Shown here: positions 51,477 through 60,864 of the stretch, piece after piece
Layout: each line of letters begins with the position of its first letter
Position numbering within the stretch: position 1 is the first letter of the stretch
From: Prosthecobacter fusiformis
Lineage (GTDB): Bacteria > Verrucomicrobiota > Verrucomicrobiia > Verrucomicrobiales > Verrucomicrobiaceae
NCBI RefSeq assembly: GCF_004364345.1
Contig: NZ_SOCA01000003.1
Location: forward strand, 682,001-746,000
DNA: 64,000 nt
Direction of reading: 5' to 3'
The notes under the pieces: model-generated
Told to the model about the DNA's origin: nothing
Seen by the model: only the letters and a program-made list of their open reading frames with translations
The model's database searches: none
Made by a program: the position numbers and the translations under genes

Positions 51477-51553
51477 ACAATTGTGAAATTTTCAGAAGTA
51501 ACCGCAAGCAAAATGACAAATTGGATTCGCAGACGGATAGAGAGGGTGAAATT

Positions 51554-52495
51554 ATGATCGAGGAACTTGGATTCAGCATTGCCTGCTATCACGGAGACCT
51601 CCCCCTGCTGCGGGGCTGTCTCGCTAGTATTAAATATTTCGCACCGGATGCCCCCATCTGCCTCATCACGGATGGCAATTTTTCCACACGATCTTTGGAA
51701 AGGGATTACAGTGCGGTCACCCTCCGACGCGCTGATGTCAGAAACAAGGACCTTCAGAAGTGGAGTTATGGATATGGCCTGACGAAAATGGTGGGATTAT
51801 GGGAATCACCCTTCGAAAGATTTGTACATATTGACGCCGATGCGGTGCTCTGGGGCGATATCCGGAAAAACATTCCACCAGGGAACTTCGATTTTGTATT
51901 CAATGAACCTCATGAGATCATTACGGAAAAAATTCAGTGCGCACAATACTTCGATCCGACGCTGGTGTTCCCAATATTCCCGTATTTTCCATGGCGTGAT
52001 TGTCCATTTTTCAATTCCGGCGTCTTTGTGACTAGGCGTGATCTTTTTGATATGGATGAGTATATGCGCCTTCTGGAGTTTCAGAGGGTAACGCCTGGCT
52101 CCTTGCTTGCTGGCGAGCAAGGCATTCTAAACTTCATGGTATTTAATGCCCTACATACAGGCAGGCTCACTGCTGCTTCAACACATCTACAATCTGCCGT
52201 TCCGGTGCTTGCAAAGCCCGAACTGGAGTCTAGATTTAGGTTTGAAAATGGCCACCCCGTGCCTTGGTTCCAACCCACCGTCATCCACTGGGCAGGTCCA
52301 AAGCCTTGGGCGGATAATTTGGAGATCTTCAGGGATCCGATGGACCATTTCCGGGACATTGCAACCAAAGGTTCGTTACTCCACGCACTTCTGCCTGGAA
52401 CGCGGTATGCGGAGTTCGATGAATGGATGTGCAGAGATGTCCTGAAGTCCCTAGCAAACCTAAAGAAGCAGGTCAAAAATTTTATTCGAAATTGA
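51554..52495 (+). CDS. GT-A-type glycosyltransferase-like protein
   Basis: 313 residues from ATG 51554. MIEELGFSIACYHGDLPLLR, then PICLITDGNFS, and RFVHIDADAVLWGDI with a DXD motif in the place expected for a GT8/GT-A enzyme. CPFFNSGVFVTRRDLFDMDE and LAGEQGILNFMVFNAL follow, as in glycogenin-like and hexosyltransferase folds. No close named family comes to mind. The frame extends to 51473, but those residues overlap the upstream remnant. The C-terminus has WFQPTVIHWAGPKPWADN, resembling the His of GT8 enzymes. Confidence 0.8.
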   Translation: MIEELGFSIACYHGDLPLLRGCLASIKYFAPDAPICLITDGNFSTRSLERDYSAVTLRRADVRNKDLQKWSYGYGLTKMVGLWESPFERFVHIDADAVLWGDIRKNIPPGNFDFVFNEPHEIITEKIQCAQYFDPTLVFPIFPYFPWRDCPFFNSGVFVTRRDLFDMDEYMRLLEFQRVTPGSLLAGEQGILNFMVFNALHTGRLTAASTHLQSAVPVLAKPELESRFRFENGHPVPWFQPTVIHWAGPKPWADNLEIFRDPMDHFRDIATKGSLLHALLPGTRYAEFDEWMCRDVLKSLANLKKQVKNFIRN

Positions 52496-52647
52496 ATCCA
52501 TTTGGGTCATTTCCATAGGTTCCTTCCCTCCTGGCCATTAAAACTGTCCTCGCGGCATGATGTAACTGAGAAGTTGTGAGCCTTCGTTCTCATAAATCTT
52601 GAAGACTCCGGTTCCTTGTTTGCACCTATTCATTAAGAGGAGAGAAA

Positions 52648-53676
52648 GTGTGCAATTGGGTTACTTCACTTAATGCCACCTTTCACCGCCTGTTGACCTT
52701 CCGGATGAATTCTAGATCCTTATTCTCTGATGGCAGGCAGTTATTGAAGACTCTAGTCGCCCGTATGTTTGATCGGAGGCCGTCAATCCTGGTACTGCAC
52801 GACATTGACGGATGGGCATTGGATCATGTTTTCCAGCTCTGGTTCGGAGATAGCTGCAACTTTCGAGTTGCTCGCCTCAATTGGGATAAGGTCTCCACCC
52901 CTCGAGCTTTCCAAGGTCATAACCTTGTCGTTTACGGGTATTTAGATATTTATTTGCGGTTTAAATCTTGTCCAAGAAAAGCCGTGGTTATCATCCATGA
53001 TCCCTGCGAACTTTTTCCACAAGTCGTCAATTGGCACGAGGTAGAGCCTAAACCGGAGCTGATTGTTCTCCTCCGTTCCTTGCGTGCCGTTGTTGTGATT
53101 TCCATAGAACTACAGACACGTCTTTCGAGTTATGGCATCAAAACCTATCGGATTCCCACCATGAGCCGCCTCCCCGTTCAGGAGGATTGTGAATTAACTC
53201 CCTTGCCACCGGTTGCAATCTCGATTTTCAAGAACTACCCAAGAAAAAATGCTGAGATGCTTAATAGGTTAGCTGAAAAGGGGAGAGCCTCAGGTTTATG
53301 GAATTTGAGTCTGCATGAAAATCCGAGCTTCAACGAGACAGCTTACCTGGATTTAATTGATCAAAGTCCAATTTACGTATGCTCATCTTGGCAAGAAGGT
53401 GGTCCTTTGCCCGCTATGGATGTAATGAGCCGGGGGGGGGTGGTTGTGACTACAAGGGTGGGGCAAATGGAGGAGATTATTACTGATGGAGAATCGGGTT
53501 TCTTTTGCAGCAGCCAGGAGGAGTTCGAGGAGACTTTGGCCCGGCTTTTTGGGAACAGGAATGTGCTAGAACAAGCGCGAGGAAAATCTTTGGCCGCTTA
53601 CAGACAACGCCGAGATAAGGCCATTATTCGAGAAACGGTGCAACAGGTGTTCACAAATATTTTAAGACATCCATGA
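52648..53676 (+). CDS. GT-B glycosyltransferase (GT4-like), with coding poly-G tract
   Basis: 342 residues. A GTG start at 52648 is chosen because AAGAGGAGAG lies six bases upstream. The N-domain has HDIDGWALDHVFQLWF and VVIIHDPCELFPQVVNW. The C-domain includes IYVCSSWQEGGPLPAMDVMS and VVVTTRVGQMEEIITDGESG, the donor-binding half. Nine consecutive G at 53432-53440 encode part of SRGGVV (residues about 261-264), just where GT4 enzymes bind nucleotide. Its stop overlaps the next start (ATGA). A change of tract length would truncate the C-domain. Confidence 0.87.
   Translation: MCNWVTSLNATFHRLLTFRMNSRSLFSDGRQLLKTLVARMFDRRPSILVLHDIDGWALDHVFQLWFGDSCNFRVARLNWDKVSTPRAFQGHNLVVYGYLDIYLRFKSCPRKAVVIIHDPCELFPQVVNWHEVEPKPELIVLLRSLRAVVVISIELQTRLSSYGIKTYRIPTMSRLPVQEDCELTPLPPVAISIFKNYPRKNAEMLNRLAEKGRASGLWNLSLHENPSFNETAYLDLIDQSPIYVCSSWQEGGPLPAMDVMSRGGVVVTTRVGQMEEIITDGESGFFCSSQEEFEETLARLFGNRNVLEQARGKSLAAYRQRRDKAIIRETVQQVFTNILRHP
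53432..53440 (+). repeat. Poly-G tract (9 G) inside a glycosyltransferase gene
   Basis: Nine consecutive G in the coding strand of the GT-B gene. Homopolymer tracts of this length in glycan genes are a common basis of slipped-strand phase variation in other bacteria. Confidence 0.7.
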
Positions 53677-54605
53677 TTCAATTTTGTATAAACTGTCTTC
53701 GCAAGATTTGCGGAACTTTAGGCAGTAGTGATAAAATCGATCAAATGTTGATCGAAACGCGCATTGCCGCAGGTTTTTCCCGAGGAGCTGCTACTGCGGC
53801 CGTGCGCCGGCTTGACCCGGCAAATCCCAGGACTTGGGAGTTCGGAGCTTTCAGCCAGCATGGTGAGGACGGTATTTTAGACTATTTAATCTGCGGACTG
53901 GTCAGATCGAATCGTTTTTTTGTGGAGATTGCCGCGGCAGATGGTCTCGAGAACTGCACAGCCTGGCTGGCTCTGGCCGGAAAGTGGTCTGGCGTCATGG
54001 TTGAAGGTGACGAACATTTGGCTGCTCTTAGTCGCAGAACTTACCAAAACCGCGTTTGGAACGTAAATGTTGTCAACGATTTTGTCACTGTCGAAAATAT
54101 ATCCGAGATCCTTGGCCGATCACCATACAAGGATTTTGATGTCCTTTCCCTCGATATTGACAGTGTGGATTTCCATATTCTGAAAGCCACTTTGAATCTG
54201 GGTTATAAACCCAAGATTATTGCAGTGGAATATAACAGTGTTTTCGGACCTGAAGTTGCCGTTACAGTGCCCTACAAGGATGTTTTTAACCGATGGACCG
54301 AGCATGAAACTGGAATCTATTACGGAGCCTCCTTGGGCGCGTGGAAACTGCTGTTAGGACGTCACGGATATCGCTTCATCACCGTAGATTCATCTGGAAC
54401 AAATGCATTCTTTGTTGATGAAAGTTGTTTCAAACCAGGTTATCTTGAAGCAGTCCAGGGCACAGAGTTCCTCAACAATGCGACCGATATCAATCCAACC
54501 GTTGCCATCCGAGATGGAGATGGTCATATCGTGCGGATGCTTGAACCTGAATGGAGGCGACAAATTAATATCATAAGTCATCTGCCGCTTGAAACAATCA
54601 ATTGA
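53673..54605 (+). CDS. FkbM-like SAM-dependent methyltransferase
   Basis: 310 residues, start overlapping the previous stop by four bases. GAFSQHGEDGILDYLICGLV is the SQxGED motif, RFFVEIAAADGLENCTAWLA the SAM site, GVMVEGDEHLAALSRRTYQN the acidic loop, and FDVLSLDIDSVDFHILKATL the DXD-like catalytic segment. The C-terminal portion (about 180-310) is longer than in typical FkbM proteins. Probably methylates a glycan hydroxyl. Intact, in contrast to the FkbM gene at 41361. Confidence 0.87.
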   Translation: MIQFCINCLRKICGTLGSSDKIDQMLIETRIAAGFSRGAATAAVRRLDPANPRTWEFGAFSQHGEDGILDYLICGLVRSNRFFVEIAAADGLENCTAWLALAGKWSGVMVEGDEHLAALSRRTYQNRVWNVNVVNDFVTVENISEILGRSPYKDFDVLSLDIDSVDFHILKATLNLGYKPKIIAVEYNSVFGPEVAVTVPYKDVFNRWTEHETGIYYGASLGAWKLLLGRHGYRFITVDSSGTNAFFVDESCFKPGYLEAVQGTEFLNNATDINPTVAIRDGDGHIVRMLEPEWRRQINIISHLPLETIN

Positions 54606-54701
54606 ATGAGCGCATGATGAAGCGGGTGGTATTTATAATGACAGTTATACTCGATGAGCACATAATGTGCCGCCTTGATCTGAATTAAATACATTATCGT
54701 C

Positions 54702-55808
54702 ATGATCTCGGCATTCAAAGCCAAATTATTGCGTCGACCACCGCCCGCTGCTTTATGGGAGCCTGGTGATAAATTGGACTCTACCTTGGGCAGAATAGTG
54801 GTTAAAGGAATACGCAAACACCATATTCCTATGCCCGAGCCACCGATCATCTTCAGCGCAGATTGTGACACTGTGCGCTTCCCAAATCCTGTGGGGGTTT
54901 TCGATGGTTATCTCGTTGTTTTGGATTCAGCAACAGTTTCAGGACAGGATGGGTTTGTGCAGCTTAATGATGGTTCATTTTTAATACAGCCTGCCTGGCA
55001 TGCTAACAATCTTGTGCCAAATCCTGTTTATTGGCGTCGCCGATTTACCTCTCCAGTCAGGCAACGAGGTAAATGGTTCAGTTGCCTACTGTTTTTTAGT
55101 TATGGTTATTACCACTGGATTTGTGATGTGTTGGCGAGATTTCATCGGGTGTTGGAATCGCTTCCTTTAGATACTAAGTTTCTGGTGCCTTGGAAGATGG
55201 AGACATGGAAGTGGGCGTCCTTGGAAGCGCTAGGCATTCAACGCGAACGCTGTGTTCAATTTCCACCGGACAGCCATTGGATTTTTGATGAGTTGTATTA
55301 CGCGCCGCCATCGGCGATGACGGGCGACCATGACCCAGAAGCCATTCAATGGGTGCGGGATACTGTAGTGAATCACTATAATCTAACCAGCAGCTACGGT
55401 AAGAATACCCGTTTGTATCTGACCCGGCGTCACGCTGCTTCACGCCGGGTTCAGAATGAGGATCAACTTTGGCCTGTTTTGAAAGACGCCGGTTTTAAGC
55501 TAGTAGAAGCGGAGTATCTGACTTTCCGCGAACAAGTAGAGATCTTTTATCATGCCAGCATGGTATTGGCTCCTCACGGAGCGGGATTAACCAACATCAC
55601 TTGGTGCCAGCCCGGAGCGACTGTTTTGGAAATCTTCACTCCTTCATCATCAGATCGGCGCTGCTACTGGACACTGGCTTCCGCTCTTGGACATTCATAT
55701 GGGGCCATCGTTGGCCAAGAAGATGGAGAAAGGATGCAGTCCATGGATATCGTATGTCCACGTGACGTATTAGACCAAGCTCTCCTGTGGCGCGCGCCAC
55801 ATGTCTAA
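54702..55808 (+). CDS. Glycosyltransferase family 61 protein
   Basis: 368 residues. GT61 (DUF563) features: FFSYGYYHWICDVLARFHRV in the middle, KNTRLYLTRRHAASRRVQNE, and APHGAGLTNITWCQPGATVL near the C-terminus, where HGAGLTN and the following PG are diagnostic. GT61 transferases in bacteria act in lipopolysaccharide and capsule assembly, often adding xylose, N-acetylglucosamine or related sugars; the substrate here is unknown. A 96-bp gap precedes it. Confidence 0.92.
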   Translation: MISAFKAKLLRRPPPAALWEPGDKLDSTLGRIVVKGIRKHHIPMPEPPIIFSADCDTVRFPNPVGVFDGYLVVLDSATVSGQDGFVQLNDGSFLIQPAWHANNLVPNPVYWRRRFTSPVRQRGKWFSCLLFFSYGYYHWICDVLARFHRVLESLPLDTKFLVPWKMETWKWASLEALGIQRERCVQFPPDSHWIFDELYYAPPSAMTGDHDPEAIQWVRDTVVNHYNLTSSYGKNTRLYLTRRHAASRRVQNEDQLWPVLKDAGFKLVEAEYLTFREQVEIFYHASMVLAPHGAGLTNITWCQPGATVLEIFTPSSSDRRCYWTLASALGHSYGAIVGQEDGERMQSMDIVCPRDVLDQALLWRAPHV

Positions 55809-55851
55809 CTGGTTACTATTTAAGTTTAGGAACATTTGATTAATTTAAGGT

Positions 55852-56772
55852 ATGCCTAAGATTTCTGTCGTATTGCCTGTTCTGAATGGCTTACCCTATC
55901 TTATTGATGCCCTGGCCTCTTTGGAGAGCCAAACTTGCCAGGACTTTGAACTGCTACTATGGGACAATGGATCGAATGATGGAACAGTCATGGAGGCAAG
56001 GAAATGGATACCATCGCGGTTACCGGGACGGGTGATATCCGGAAATCCATTGCCACTTCATGAATGTCTGGCGCGATTGGTTGTTCTTTCTACCACAGAA
56101 TTCTGCGCTCGCATGGACGCGGATGATGTGGCGCTTCCTGATCGTTTTTCCAAACAATTGTCTGCCCTTATAAATAATCCAAAGCTCGCCATGGTAGGCG
56201 GACAATGCATTAATATTGACGCTGAAGGTCAGATTCTTGAACTTCAGGAAAGTCTTCCTCTCACGCATGACGATATTGTGACACAAATGCTTGTTCGCAG
56301 CGCCCTGACCCATCCAGCTTTAATGTTCCGTCGCAGCGCCGTACTTCAGGCAGGGAACTACAGTTTCCCAAAGCCTGTAGAAGATCTTGACCTTTATTTG
56401 CGCATTGTAAATTTGTTTGAGGTTTGCAATCTTTCCTCTCCAGTCCTATATTATAGACTGCATGATTCCAGTGTCTGCCACCAGAACAGAGAGTTACAGT
56501 CAAAGCAGGCGTCAGAAAGAATTTGTAAACATGTTCGCCAAACTTATGGATTTTCGGAAAGTTCTTATCATAAACTCCAAGCCAACCGCTGCTTCTGCAC
56601 ACTGGCGCTCTTGCTTTGGAGTGCCTTCTACCGTGCGGGATGGCGGCCGCTCAGCTTTTTCCGTATTGTTTTTTCACATACTTTTGTGGAAAGCGGCCGT
56701 TGTTTAACAAGAAGATCTGACTGGCTCTCACGCGCGGGATTCAGGTTTCTAAAGTCACTTACATCTTCATGA
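55852..56772 (+). CDS. Glycosyltransferase family 2 protein
   Basis: 306 residues. PKISVVLPVLNGLPYLIDAL, FELLLWDNGSNDGTVMEARK, and FCARMDADDVALPDRFSKQL carry the GT2 signatures; the nucleotide Asp is in the WDNGSNDGT segment and DADD is the metal motif. FPKPVEDLDLYLRIV provides the catalytic ED. The C-terminal 70 residues are basic and hydrophobic (ALLLWSAFYRAGWRPLSFFR), suggesting membrane association. Overlaps the next gene by 4 bp. Confidence 0.93.
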   Translation: MPKISVVLPVLNGLPYLIDALASLESQTCQDFELLLWDNGSNDGTVMEARKWIPSRLPGRVISGNPLPLHECLARLVVLSTTEFCARMDADDVALPDRFSKQLSALINNPKLAMVGGQCINIDAEGQILELQESLPLTHDDIVTQMLVRSALTHPALMFRRSAVLQAGNYSFPKPVEDLDLYLRIVNLFEVCNLSSPVLYYRLHDSSVCHQNRELQSKQASERICKHVRQTYGFSESSYHKLQANRCFCTLALLLWSAFYRAGWRPLSFFRIVFSHTFVESGRCLTRRSDWLSRAGFRFLKSLTSS

Positions 56773-57533
56773 ATAACGACGATCAGACGACATTCCGACG
56801 TAATGATTATCAATCGATCTCAGGGGAACAGGAATTCTTTGTCACCCCTTTGCTTCGGCAAGCCATCGCGGATGTGATTGATCGATATCCGGCGCATTTG
56901 CGTGAAGCCGTCTGTCTAGACGTTGGGGCAGGGGAAGAGCCATTGCGCAGAGATATTGAAAAGAACGGCTACAACTACCAAAGTTTAGATATAGCACAAA
57001 ACCAACTGAATTCAATTCAATATGTAACTCGAATTGATGTCCCGTTACCTGTGGGACTTGTCCCGGCGAATTATTTTGACTTGATTCTCTGTACGGAAGT
57101 CTTGGAGCATGTTCCGGATTGGAACACAGCATTCGCCAACCTATTTTCGCTTCTCAAACCCGGAGGGATTGTCCTCGTTACCACACCGTTTTTTTACATG
57201 CTACACGAGGAGCCACATGATTACTGGAGGCCAACTGACCACGCTCTGCGCCATCATGCGCTAATGGCTGGCTTTGAAGTTCTAGAATCCAAGCGACTAG
57301 GCTGTGGTTGGGAAGTTTTGGGCACGCTTATTTGTTCGACTTCAGTTTGCCGAAAGAAGAAAACTATTTTTTCTTATATCATGGCGATGCCTTTATATAT
57401 CATCCATTTTTCACTAAAATTCTTATTGAAGCGTCGGCTTCTTCAGCAGTTTGCTGAGCTGCAGAGTATGTTTTACCTTGAAAATATATTTGTCTTTCAA
57501 AAACGACAAATTATGTCATTCAAAACTACGTAA
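56769..57533 (+). CDS. Class I SAM-dependent methyltransferase
   Basis: 254 residues, Methyltransf_11/23 type. VCLDVGAGEEPLRRDIEKNG is the SAM-binding motif I, YQSLDIAQNQLN motif II, FDLILCTEVLEHVPDWNTAF motif III-IV, LKPGGIVLVTTPFFYMLHEE motif V-VI. The EEPHDYWRPTDHALR stretch is common in methyltransferases of polysaccharide clusters. The C-terminus has one hydrophobic segment (YIMAMPLYIIHFSLKFLL). Translation is coupled to the GT2 gene by the ATGA overlap. Confidence 0.92.
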   Translation: MNNDDQTTFRRNDYQSISGEQEFFVTPLLRQAIADVIDRYPAHLREAVCLDVGAGEEPLRRDIEKNGYNYQSLDIAQNQLNSIQYVTRIDVPLPVGLVPANYFDLILCTEVLEHVPDWNTAFANLFSLLKPGGIVLVTTPFFYMLHEEPHDYWRPTDHALRHHALMAGFEVLESKRLGCGWEVLGTLICSTSVCRKKKTIFSYIMAMPLYIIHFSLKFLLKRRLLQQFAELQSMFYLENIFVFQKRQIMSFKTT

Positions 57534-57672
57534 CTAAACTTAAGCGGCGTTAATGTGATCAAGCAGAACATTTATTGGACTTGATAGCTGGATTACTTTA
57601 TTTTACATGGTGTCAAACTAATGTGGCATGTTATTTTCAATAAATTTACGGCACCGTCTGCTATTTAGAGGT

Positions 57673-58593
57673 ATGTCCAGAAAAATATTTGTAATTGGTG
57701 GAGCGGGCTTTATCGGGAGCGTGGTTTCTAAAACTTTGTTGAACTCGCATGACGTTGTCGTTTGTGATTCAGCGGGCCGCTTAAGAAACCTGGGAGTTAA
57801 AGTTCCTGACAGTGTTAATTATGATTTTGGAGCGGATTCTCCGAAGAGAATTTCGTGTGAAAGGGGTGATGTGGCAGTGATCTTTTCCTGGAGGGGTTAT
57901 CCAGCAGCACATGAGAATGACCCACTCGGGAAATTAATGATCAACTTAGACCATACACTGAAATTGGTTACCTGGTTAGTTGAACAAGGTGTTTCTGACT
58001 TGATTTATGCATCAAGTGGTGGAGCCGTTTATGGCGATTGTGGGTGCGAGCCGGTAAATGAAGCCACTCCATTGAAACCAGTTGGCTTTTATGGTATCGG
58101 CAAGGCTACTGCCGAAATGTACATTCGTAAAGTGTTGTGTGAAGCCAAAGTACGCTATATCATTCTGCGCATCGGAAACGCTTACGGACCGGGACAAATC
58201 GCTGACAATCTATCGGTCGGATTGATTGCCAAGGCTGTGGTCGCAGCGTGCACAGGAAGACCGCTTGAGCTGTGGGGGACGGGAGAAAAACGCCGCGATT
58301 ATATACATGTCGAAGACATTGCAACAGCAGTCAGAACTGTGATAGACACACCATTGCTTCCAGCGGGAATCTATAATATTGGGTCGGGTAAAGCATTTTC
58401 AAATAAGGAGGTGATTGCAATGGTTAGAGCCACGCTTGAAATGGCGGTTCCGATCATCGATCGATCCGAACGGGGATTTGATGTCGGAAGCATTTGTCTG
58501 AGTACTCATGCCATACACGACAGAACTGGATGGAGGCCCACATGGACGATTGAGAAAGGGATTAAACAAATGGGTCTAATGTTGACTTCTTAA
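57673..58593 (+). CDS. NAD-dependent epimerase/dehydratase (SDR)
   Basis: 306 residues from ATG 57673, preceded by AGAGGT at a good distance; the frame is open from 57628. [19 protein letters not shown] is the Rossmann motif, YASSGGAVYGDCGCEP the active-site Ser, VGFYGIGKATAEMYIRKVL the YxxxK, and LWGTGEKRRDYIHVEDIATA the substrate region. Overall closest in plan to UDP-glucose 4-epimerase-like enzymes. Exact substrate unknown. Only 4 bp separate it from the next gene. Confidence 0.9.
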   Translation: MSRKIFVIGGAGFIGSVVSKTLLNSHDVVVCDSAGRLRNLGVKVPDSVNYDFGADSPKRISCERGDVAVIFSWRGYPAAHENDPLGKLMINLDHTLKLVTWLVEQGVSDLIYASSGGAVYGDCGCEPVNEATPLKPVGFYGIGKATAEMYIRKVLCEAKVRYIILRIGNAYGPGQIADNLSVGLIAKAVVAACTGRPLELWGTGEKRRDYIHVEDIATAVRTVIDTPLLPAGIYNIGSGKAFSNKEVIAMVRATLEMAVPIIDRSERGFDVGSICLSTHAIHDRTGWRPTWTIEKGIKQMGLMLTS

Positions 58594-58597
58594 AAGA

Positions 58598-59710
58598 ATG
58601 AAAATAGCTGTTATTTCAAATGTGTGTGGTTGCTCGTGGGCAGGCAGCGAAGAGGTTTGGTATCGGATGGCGCTAGCTGCACTGGCTGGGGGAGATGAAG
58701 TGACTGCTTGCCTGCATCGGGATTTGCACTCCGGAAATCCACTGGAATTATTCCGCGCAAGGGAGGGCCGCGTTTTGGCATGGCGAAGGGGACGCGTCGC
58801 GAGGATGGAGATGATATTCCAGACATTTCGGCCTAACTTCAGTGACGAGAAATTAGGAATGCCGGATTTAGTATTGCTATCCTGCGGCTCACTGCCCGCC
58901 ATCACGCATGTGCCTGGTCTCATGGGCTATTTGCGTGGAACTGCAACCCGGTTTGCGGTGCTTTGCCTGTTTAATGCGGAAGCGCTCCATATTTCACCTT
59001 CAGAAAGGAACGACGTGGCATGGCTGCTGGAAAATGCCAAAAGCAGTATTTTCGTTGCAGCGCAGAACCGGTCTCTCGCGGTTCGTCAATTTGGTGTGAA
59101 TTTGGACAATGCGGCGGTTCTCCACGGTCCGCTTCGCGAGTTATTTGACCAACCCGTGCCAATGCCTGGAGAGGCGGATGAGATTGTTTTTTCTTGTGTA
59201 GCCCGGCTAGACATACTCTGGAAGGCACAAGATATCCTCCTTGAGGTGCTAGGATCGGAATTGTGGAAAAACAGGACTTGGAAACTAAGGATTTATGGAG
59301 CCGGTGCAGATGAAAGCCATGTACGACACCTGGTGAAAATGTATGGGTTGCAGGAGCGTGTCTCTTTCGAAGGGTACGCCAATAATATGCGCGAAATCTG
59401 GAAGACCAGCCATGTCATGGTGTTGCCGTCACGAGGGGAAGGTACTCCCCTCGCCACCCTTGAAGCAATGATGTGTGGCCGTCCGGTCGTGACAACGGAC
59501 GTTGGCGGCAACCGTGAGGTTCTGGAAGAGGGCATATCCGGATGGATAGCAGAGGCGGCTACACCGTATTCGTTTGGAAAGGCAATGGACCGGGCTTGGC
59601 AGGATAGAGCCCGGTGGGTTGAAATGGGTCGGCGCGCACATGATAAAGCTTTGGAAATTGCAAAACTTGAGCCTTCCCTGAAGCTGCTCGGCATATTGAA
59701 GTCTATTTAA
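58598..59710 (+). CDS. Glycosyltransferase family 4 protein
   Basis: 370 residues, GT-B fold. MKIAVISNVCGCSWAGSEEV opens the acceptor domain. The donor domain has VFSCVARLDILWKAQDILLE and VSFEGYANNMREIWKTSHVM, with VLPSRGEGTPLATLEAMMCG as the E(x7)E-type motif (here EGTPLATLE). TDVGGNREVLEEGISGWIAE follows. All typical retaining-transferase features are present. Translated immediately after the SDR gene. Confidence 0.93.
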   Translation: MKIAVISNVCGCSWAGSEEVWYRMALAALAGGDEVTACLHRDLHSGNPLELFRAREGRVLAWRRGRVARMEMIFQTFRPNFSDEKLGMPDLVLLSCGSLPAITHVPGLMGYLRGTATRFAVLCLFNAEALHISPSERNDVAWLLENAKSSIFVAAQNRSLAVRQFGVNLDNAAVLHGPLRELFDQPVPMPGEADEIVFSCVARLDILWKAQDILLEVLGSELWKNRTWKLRIYGAGADESHVRHLVKMYGLQERVSFEGYANNMREIWKTSHVMVLPSRGEGTPLATLEAMMCGRPVVTTDVGGNREVLEEGISGWIAEAATPYSFGKAMDRAWQDRARWVEMGRRAHDKALEIAKLEPSLKLLGILKSI

Positions 59711-59854
59711 GTGGTGGACTGGCTTTCGCGATTTTAAGCACAGCAAAAAAGGTATATATGAGACGAATGACAGAAAAAAATTGCGCGAATAGCATCGCTG
59801 ATTGCTGCCTGCCGCTCAGTTATTTTTGGTTATGAATCATCCATTTTTCAGACA

Positions 59855-60838
59855 TTGAGCGAAATTTCAGTTATCATTCCAGCTTATAATCGTGACTCGC
59901 TCATTCGAGACACGCTACTCAGTATTCTGGGTCAATCCGTTCCTGCATTTGAAATCATCGTGGTGGATGATGGTTCTACGGATCGCACCGCCGAGGTGGC
60001 GGAGGCATGTGGAAAAACGGTGCGAGTGATCCGTCAGACGAACGCTGGGCCAGCGGCCGCACGCAATCGCGGGTTCCGTGAGTCAACTGGTGATTATATC
60101 CATTTTTTCGATAGTGACGACATCGCGCTGCCCAACAAACACGAAGTGCAGTTAAGGGCATTGGAGCAAAGCGGTGCCGACATCGCCTATGGTCCCTGGA
60201 TCAAAGGACGGATTAGCCAACGTGGTTTTGAACCCGAGAATGCAGTCCTGCAACAGCTCGGTCTTCCCAAAGGTGATTTGGTGCAAGCGTTGCTGACAAA
60301 TTGGTCAATTGTCCCGCATGCCTGTCTGTTCCGACGTTCTATTGTTGAAAAGTCAGGTGGATTTCCCGAGCATCTGTATGTGGCAGAAGACCAGCTCATG
60401 TTCCTCCGGTGTCTTTTGGCCGGGGCAAGGGTCGTCCATTCTCCTGGAACGCTTGAGCTTTATCGGGTGGATAACAGCGATAAGCTCAGCACAGCGGATT
60501 CTAATCGCACGAGACACCTGACCCATTGGGCCCAGTTTCTGATAGATGCGGAGCATGAATGTGCAAAAAATGGAATCCGGGCGATAGATTGGTTTGGCTA
60601 TCGCCGCCGACTGTGGGAAGCTCGGGAGTATCTTGTGAAAGATGAAGTAAAAGAAACAGATATAGTGTCTGAACTAAGCGATTTACTTGGTGGACCCGGG
60701 GGCGATTCGGTTTACTACTTCGAAAAAGTCTTTCAAAAAATCCGCAGGAGCCTCGGCCTAGGGCGTCAACACCCTAGCTTCGGGTGCGGTCCAATTGATG
60801 CCGATCAGGCAAGGATACTAGATGGTTTCACATGGTAG
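59855..60838 (+). CDS. Glycosyltransferase family 2 protein (TTG start)
   Basis: 327 residues. SEISVIIPAYNRDSLIRDTL and EIIVVDDGSTDRTAEVAEAC are the GT2 nucleotide-binding motifs, NAGPAAARNRGFRESTGDYI and HFFDSDDIALPNK the metal motif, VAEDQLMFLRCLLAGARVV the catalytic base region. The TTG at 59855 is the only start that gives a proper N-terminus; an ATG at 59832 is in another frame. The 144-bp gap upstream holds nothing recognisable. The C-terminus of about 80 residues is not typical. Confidence 0.91.
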   Translation: MSEISVIIPAYNRDSLIRDTLLSILGQSVPAFEIIVVDDGSTDRTAEVAEACGKTVRVIRQTNAGPAAARNRGFRESTGDYIHFFDSDDIALPNKHEVQLRALEQSGADIAYGPWIKGRISQRGFEPENAVLQQLGLPKGDLVQALLTNWSIVPHACLFRRSIVEKSGGFPEHLYVAEDQLMFLRCLLAGARVVHSPGTLELYRVDNSDKLSTADSNRTRHLTHWAQFLIDAEHECAKNGIRAIDWFGYRRRLWEAREYLVKDEVKETDIVSELSDLLGGPGGDSVYYFEKVFQKIRRSLGLGRQHPSFGCGPIDADQARILDGFTW

Positions 60839-60864
60839 ACGCTACCAAATGAAGATAATTAGAA

